Below, one piece after another: positions 6,052-7,622 of a DNA stretch of 7,622 bases. Made by a program: the position numbers and the translations under genes. The DNA is from RUG13615 sp040307715 (GTDB lineage Bacteria; Bacillota; Clostridia; Peptostreptococcales; Anaerovoracaceae), in NCBI GenBank assembly GCA_040307715.1, contig JAWRJC010000004.1:1-7622 (forward strand). The letters are read 5' to 3'. The notes beneath the pieces are model-generated. The model had not been told where the DNA came from, made no database searches, and worked only from the letters and a program-made list of their open reading frames with translations. Position 1 is the first letter of the stretch. The number at the start of each line of letters is the position of its first letter.

Positions 6052-7080
6052 CTATCGCGGTTCTTTGCCGGCTTTGAACAGCATCATCATTTCATTCGTC
6101 AGGCTGTAATCGTCCGGCTCACCGGGGACTTCCTCCCGGGACAGCCAGGCGCCTTCTTTGAGTTCCTGATGATCGAGACGGATGGTGTCGTCGCCGTCCA
6201 CATCGCAGAAGAAGCCGGCGAGCAGATCGTCATCGATGCCCCAGGGCTGGGATTTATAGTAGCGGATGTTGCGGACCTTCATGCCCACCTCTTCCATGAC
6301 CTCCCTGGCTACACATTCCTCGAGCGTTTCACCGATCTCAACAAACCCCGCCACCAGCGCGTACGCCTTGTGCGGCCGGTCCGCGTACTTGGTCAGGAGC
6401 AGTTTGTCGCCGTTGGTCACCGCGATGATGACCGCCGGCTGGACCTTCGGGAAGATCATGTTGCCGCACTGCGGGCAGCGGATCATCCGCTCTTTGGTGT
6501 CCAGTTCCGTCTTCGCCCCGCATCTGCCGCAGTAGGCGTTGTTCGCATACCAGCGCCCCAGCTGCACGCCCGTGAGCATTGCGAAGATCTGGTGTTTCGG
6601 CTCTTTCAGGTACTGCCGCATCCCGCGCGCGTCGAGAAACGCCCATCCGCCGATCCCGACGGTCAGCGACGCTTCACAGGCGGCAAGTGCAGCCTCCATG
6701 CCGGGGCCTTCCGCCTCGGGGTAATCCACTTCCGTGAACAGTGCAGGATCCGCCAGAAAATAGTGATCGTCATCGATCGAAAAGAGATAGATCAGCGCTT
6801 CCTCAAAAGCCGCCGCTTTCTCGGGGCCGGCATCCGGGGAGCTCTGTCCGCCGATGCTTTCCCAGGTATTCTTCAGATCGCTGAGCGTCGGCAGTTCGAG
6901 CCGCAGCCCGGCCGCTTTCCCGGCTAGCGTTTTCGGCCTGCCCGTATCGTTCCCCTCTTCGGACTCCAGCAGAGACAGAACCTTGCCGCCTCGGAACGAC
7001 AGCACATAACTGTTCCGGTCCGGGCGCTCTGCCGGCTCGTAATGATTGACGATTTTTTTCGGGGCTATGTCGTGGATCAT
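6052..7080 (-). CDS. nudC: NAD(H) pyrophosphatase, NudC-type Nudix hydrolase
   Basis: A 342-residue enzyme expected to hydrolyse NAD(H) to nicotinamide mononucleotide and AMP; NudC homologues also remove NAD caps from RNA. It has the NudC architecture: a divergent N-terminal domain (about 1-150), a zinc ribbon with Cys184, Cys187, Cys202 and Cys205 (YCGRCG and RCPQCG), then the Nudix fold. The Nudix box fits GX5EX7REUXEEXGU exactly: Gly245, Glu251, Arg259-Glu260, Glu263-Glu264, Gly266, supplying the metal-binding glutamates. The NudC signature SQPWPFPxS is only partly kept: SQPW at 277-280 is followed by GIDDDLLAGF. Length exceeds the roughly 260 residues of E. coli NudC, mostly through the longer N-terminal domain. 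The ATG at 7080 has AAAGGA 8 bases upstream. It may be co-transcribed with the phosphatase gene 76 bases upstream, although a hairpin lies between them. Confidence 0.92.
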   Translation of the reverse strand: MIHDIAPKKIVNHYEPAERPDRNSYVLSFRGGKVLSLLESEEGNDTGRPKTLAGKAAGLRLELPTLSDLKNTWESIGGQSSPDAGPEKAAAFEEALIYLFSIDDDHYFLADPALFTEVDYPEAEGPGMEAALAACEASLTVGIGGWAFLDARGMRQYLKEPKHQIFAMLTGVQLGRWYANNAYCGRCGAKTELDTKERMIRCPQCGNMIFPKVQPAVIIAVTNGDKLLLTKYADRPHKAYALVAGFVEIGETLEECVAREVMEEVGMKVRNIRYYKSQPWGIDDDLLAGFFCDVDGDDTIRLDHQELKEGAWLSREEVPGEPDDYSLTNEMMMLFKAGKEPR

Positions 7081-7107
7081 GATCGGATTCCTTTCATAAA
7101 GAGGTGC

Positions 7108-7133
7108 CGGACCGTGTCAGGAGCGTCGGTCCG
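7108..7133 (-). terminator. Intergenic hairpin, weak terminator or mRNA-stability element
   Basis: CGGACCG (7108-7114) pairs with CGGTCCG (7127-7133) over a 12-base loop, in the 76-base gap between the phosphatase stop and nudC. On the minus strand only a broken T-rich stretch follows (CACCTCTTTATG), so it is a poor intrinsic terminator. It could reduce read-through into nudC or protect the upstream message. Confidence 0.3.
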
Positions 7134-7156
7134 TATCCTTATTCGTCATGCAGCGG

Positions 7157-7622
7157 TTATTCAAATTCCCTGCGGATCAGTTCGCAGTTGCCGAACCGGC
7201 AGCCGTTCGCGTATTCCTGGATCGTCATCTCGCGGAACCAGGATTCGAACCCGCGGGCAATGCCGTTGTGCGCGACCAGCAGATAGATCTTTCCGGTCAG
7301 GCGGCTTTCCTCCTCGAGTTCCCCCATCAGGTTATACACACGCGCCATGCACCGGGCCATCGTCTCCCCGCCGTCAAAGTCGTAGAAGAACCGCATCTTG
7401 TCCTGCGAAAACACGTCCAGATCACGGTCCAGGCCTTCGTATTTACCAAAGTCCTGCTCGATGATCCGCTGCTCGGGACGGCGCGGGATCCCGGTCGTTT
7501 CCGAAAGGATCTGCGCTGTCTCCGCCGTACGCGAAAGCGGCGAGTAGAGGATCTCATCGATCCGGAACAGCTCGCCGTTCTCCTCTTTGTCCTGTGCCTC
7601 GAGCCGTGCGCGGATCTTATCT
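7157..7622 (-). CDS. Histidine phosphatase family protein (phosphoglycerate mutase superfamily), 5' end outside the window
   Basis: The open frame enters from the right edge and ends with TAA at 7159-7157, giving the last 154 residues; the N-terminal RHG active-site motif is not in the window. Visible landmarks are ILYSPLSRTAETAQIL (family arginine motif), IIEQDFGKYEGL (the usual ExxFGxxEG region), FDGGETMARCMARV (the GGES-like motif) and LLVAHNGIARGF with the second catalytic histidine, where Asn replaces the more usual Gly after His. The reaction is removal or transfer of a phosphate through a phospho-histidine intermediate. The substrate cannot be told from this fragment: phosphoglycerate mutase, alpha-ribazole phosphatase and sugar-phosphate phosphatases all share the fold. 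A GTG at 7414 is internal and not the start, because the family sequence continues upstream of it. nudC follows on the same strand. Confidence 0.88.
   Translation of the reverse strand, partial: DKIRARLEAQDKEENGELFRIDEILYSPLSRTAETAQILSETTGIPRRPEQRIIEQDFGKYEGLDRDLDVFSQDKMRFFYDFDGGETMARCMARVYNLMGELEEESRLTGKIYLLVAHNGIARGFESWFREMTIQEYANGCRFGNCELIRREFE

Noticed and set aside
6031..6927. A 298-residue plus-strand open frame opposite nudC
   Set aside because: nudC on the other strand has an exact Nudix box and zinc ribbon; the plus-strand frame shows no motif and would begin beside a terminator.
7081..7156. A dedicated nudC promoter in the gap upstream
   Set aside because: CTGACA and TATGAA can be paired at 16 bases, but the -10 would lie against the Shine-Dalgarno and leave almost no leader; the match is no better than chance.

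Overview
The window looks like a piece of a moderately GC-rich chromosome from an anaerobic Firmicute of the class Clostridia. The evidence is the tight scpA-scpB-rluB operon in the order usual for Firmicutes, AGGAGG-type Shine-Dalgarno sites on almost every gene, and a large secreted protein built from BspA-like leucine-rich, Listeria-Bacteroides-type and 'TGKGNYTG'-type modules, which is typical of gut and oral Clostridia. I cannot assign a genus. No tRNA, rRNA, CRISPR array, transposase or phage gene was found.

Layout. Positions 1-2930 (minus strand) hold one long open frame that runs off the left edge: at least 976 residues of a secreted, multidomain surface protein. It has its own consensus promoter and Shine-Dalgarno site, so it is transcribed separately. 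Positions 2931-3203 hold that promoter and a strong terminator. Positions 3204-5304 (minus strand) are the housekeeping operon scpA-scpB-rluB. ScpA and ScpB are the kleisin and accessory subunits of the SMC condensin, and RluB is a 23S rRNA pseudouridine synthase. The genes are 12 and 1 bases apart, with overlapping translation signals. Positions 5305-5498 are a divergent promoter region. Positions 5499-5975 (plus strand) encode a small DedA-like membrane protein annotated in many genomes as 'small multidrug export protein'. A strong bidirectional terminator at about 5999-6030 separates it from the convergent gene at 6052-7080 (minus strand), a NudC-type zinc-ribbon Nudix NAD(H) pyrophosphatase. 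At the right edge, 7157-7622 (minus strand) is the C-terminal part of a histidine-phosphatase (phosphoglycerate-mutase superfamily) gene whose start lies outside the window.

The genes work in separate processes: chromosome condensation plus ribosome modification, NAD or NAD-cap turnover plus a phosphatase, a membrane transporter-like protein, and an adhesin-like surface protein. I see no new defence or mobile system. The parts most worth a second look are the surface protein (an unrecognised module, a cysteine-pair module, different codon use), the altered signature motif in NudC, and the overlapping divergent promoters between scpA and the membrane-protein gene.
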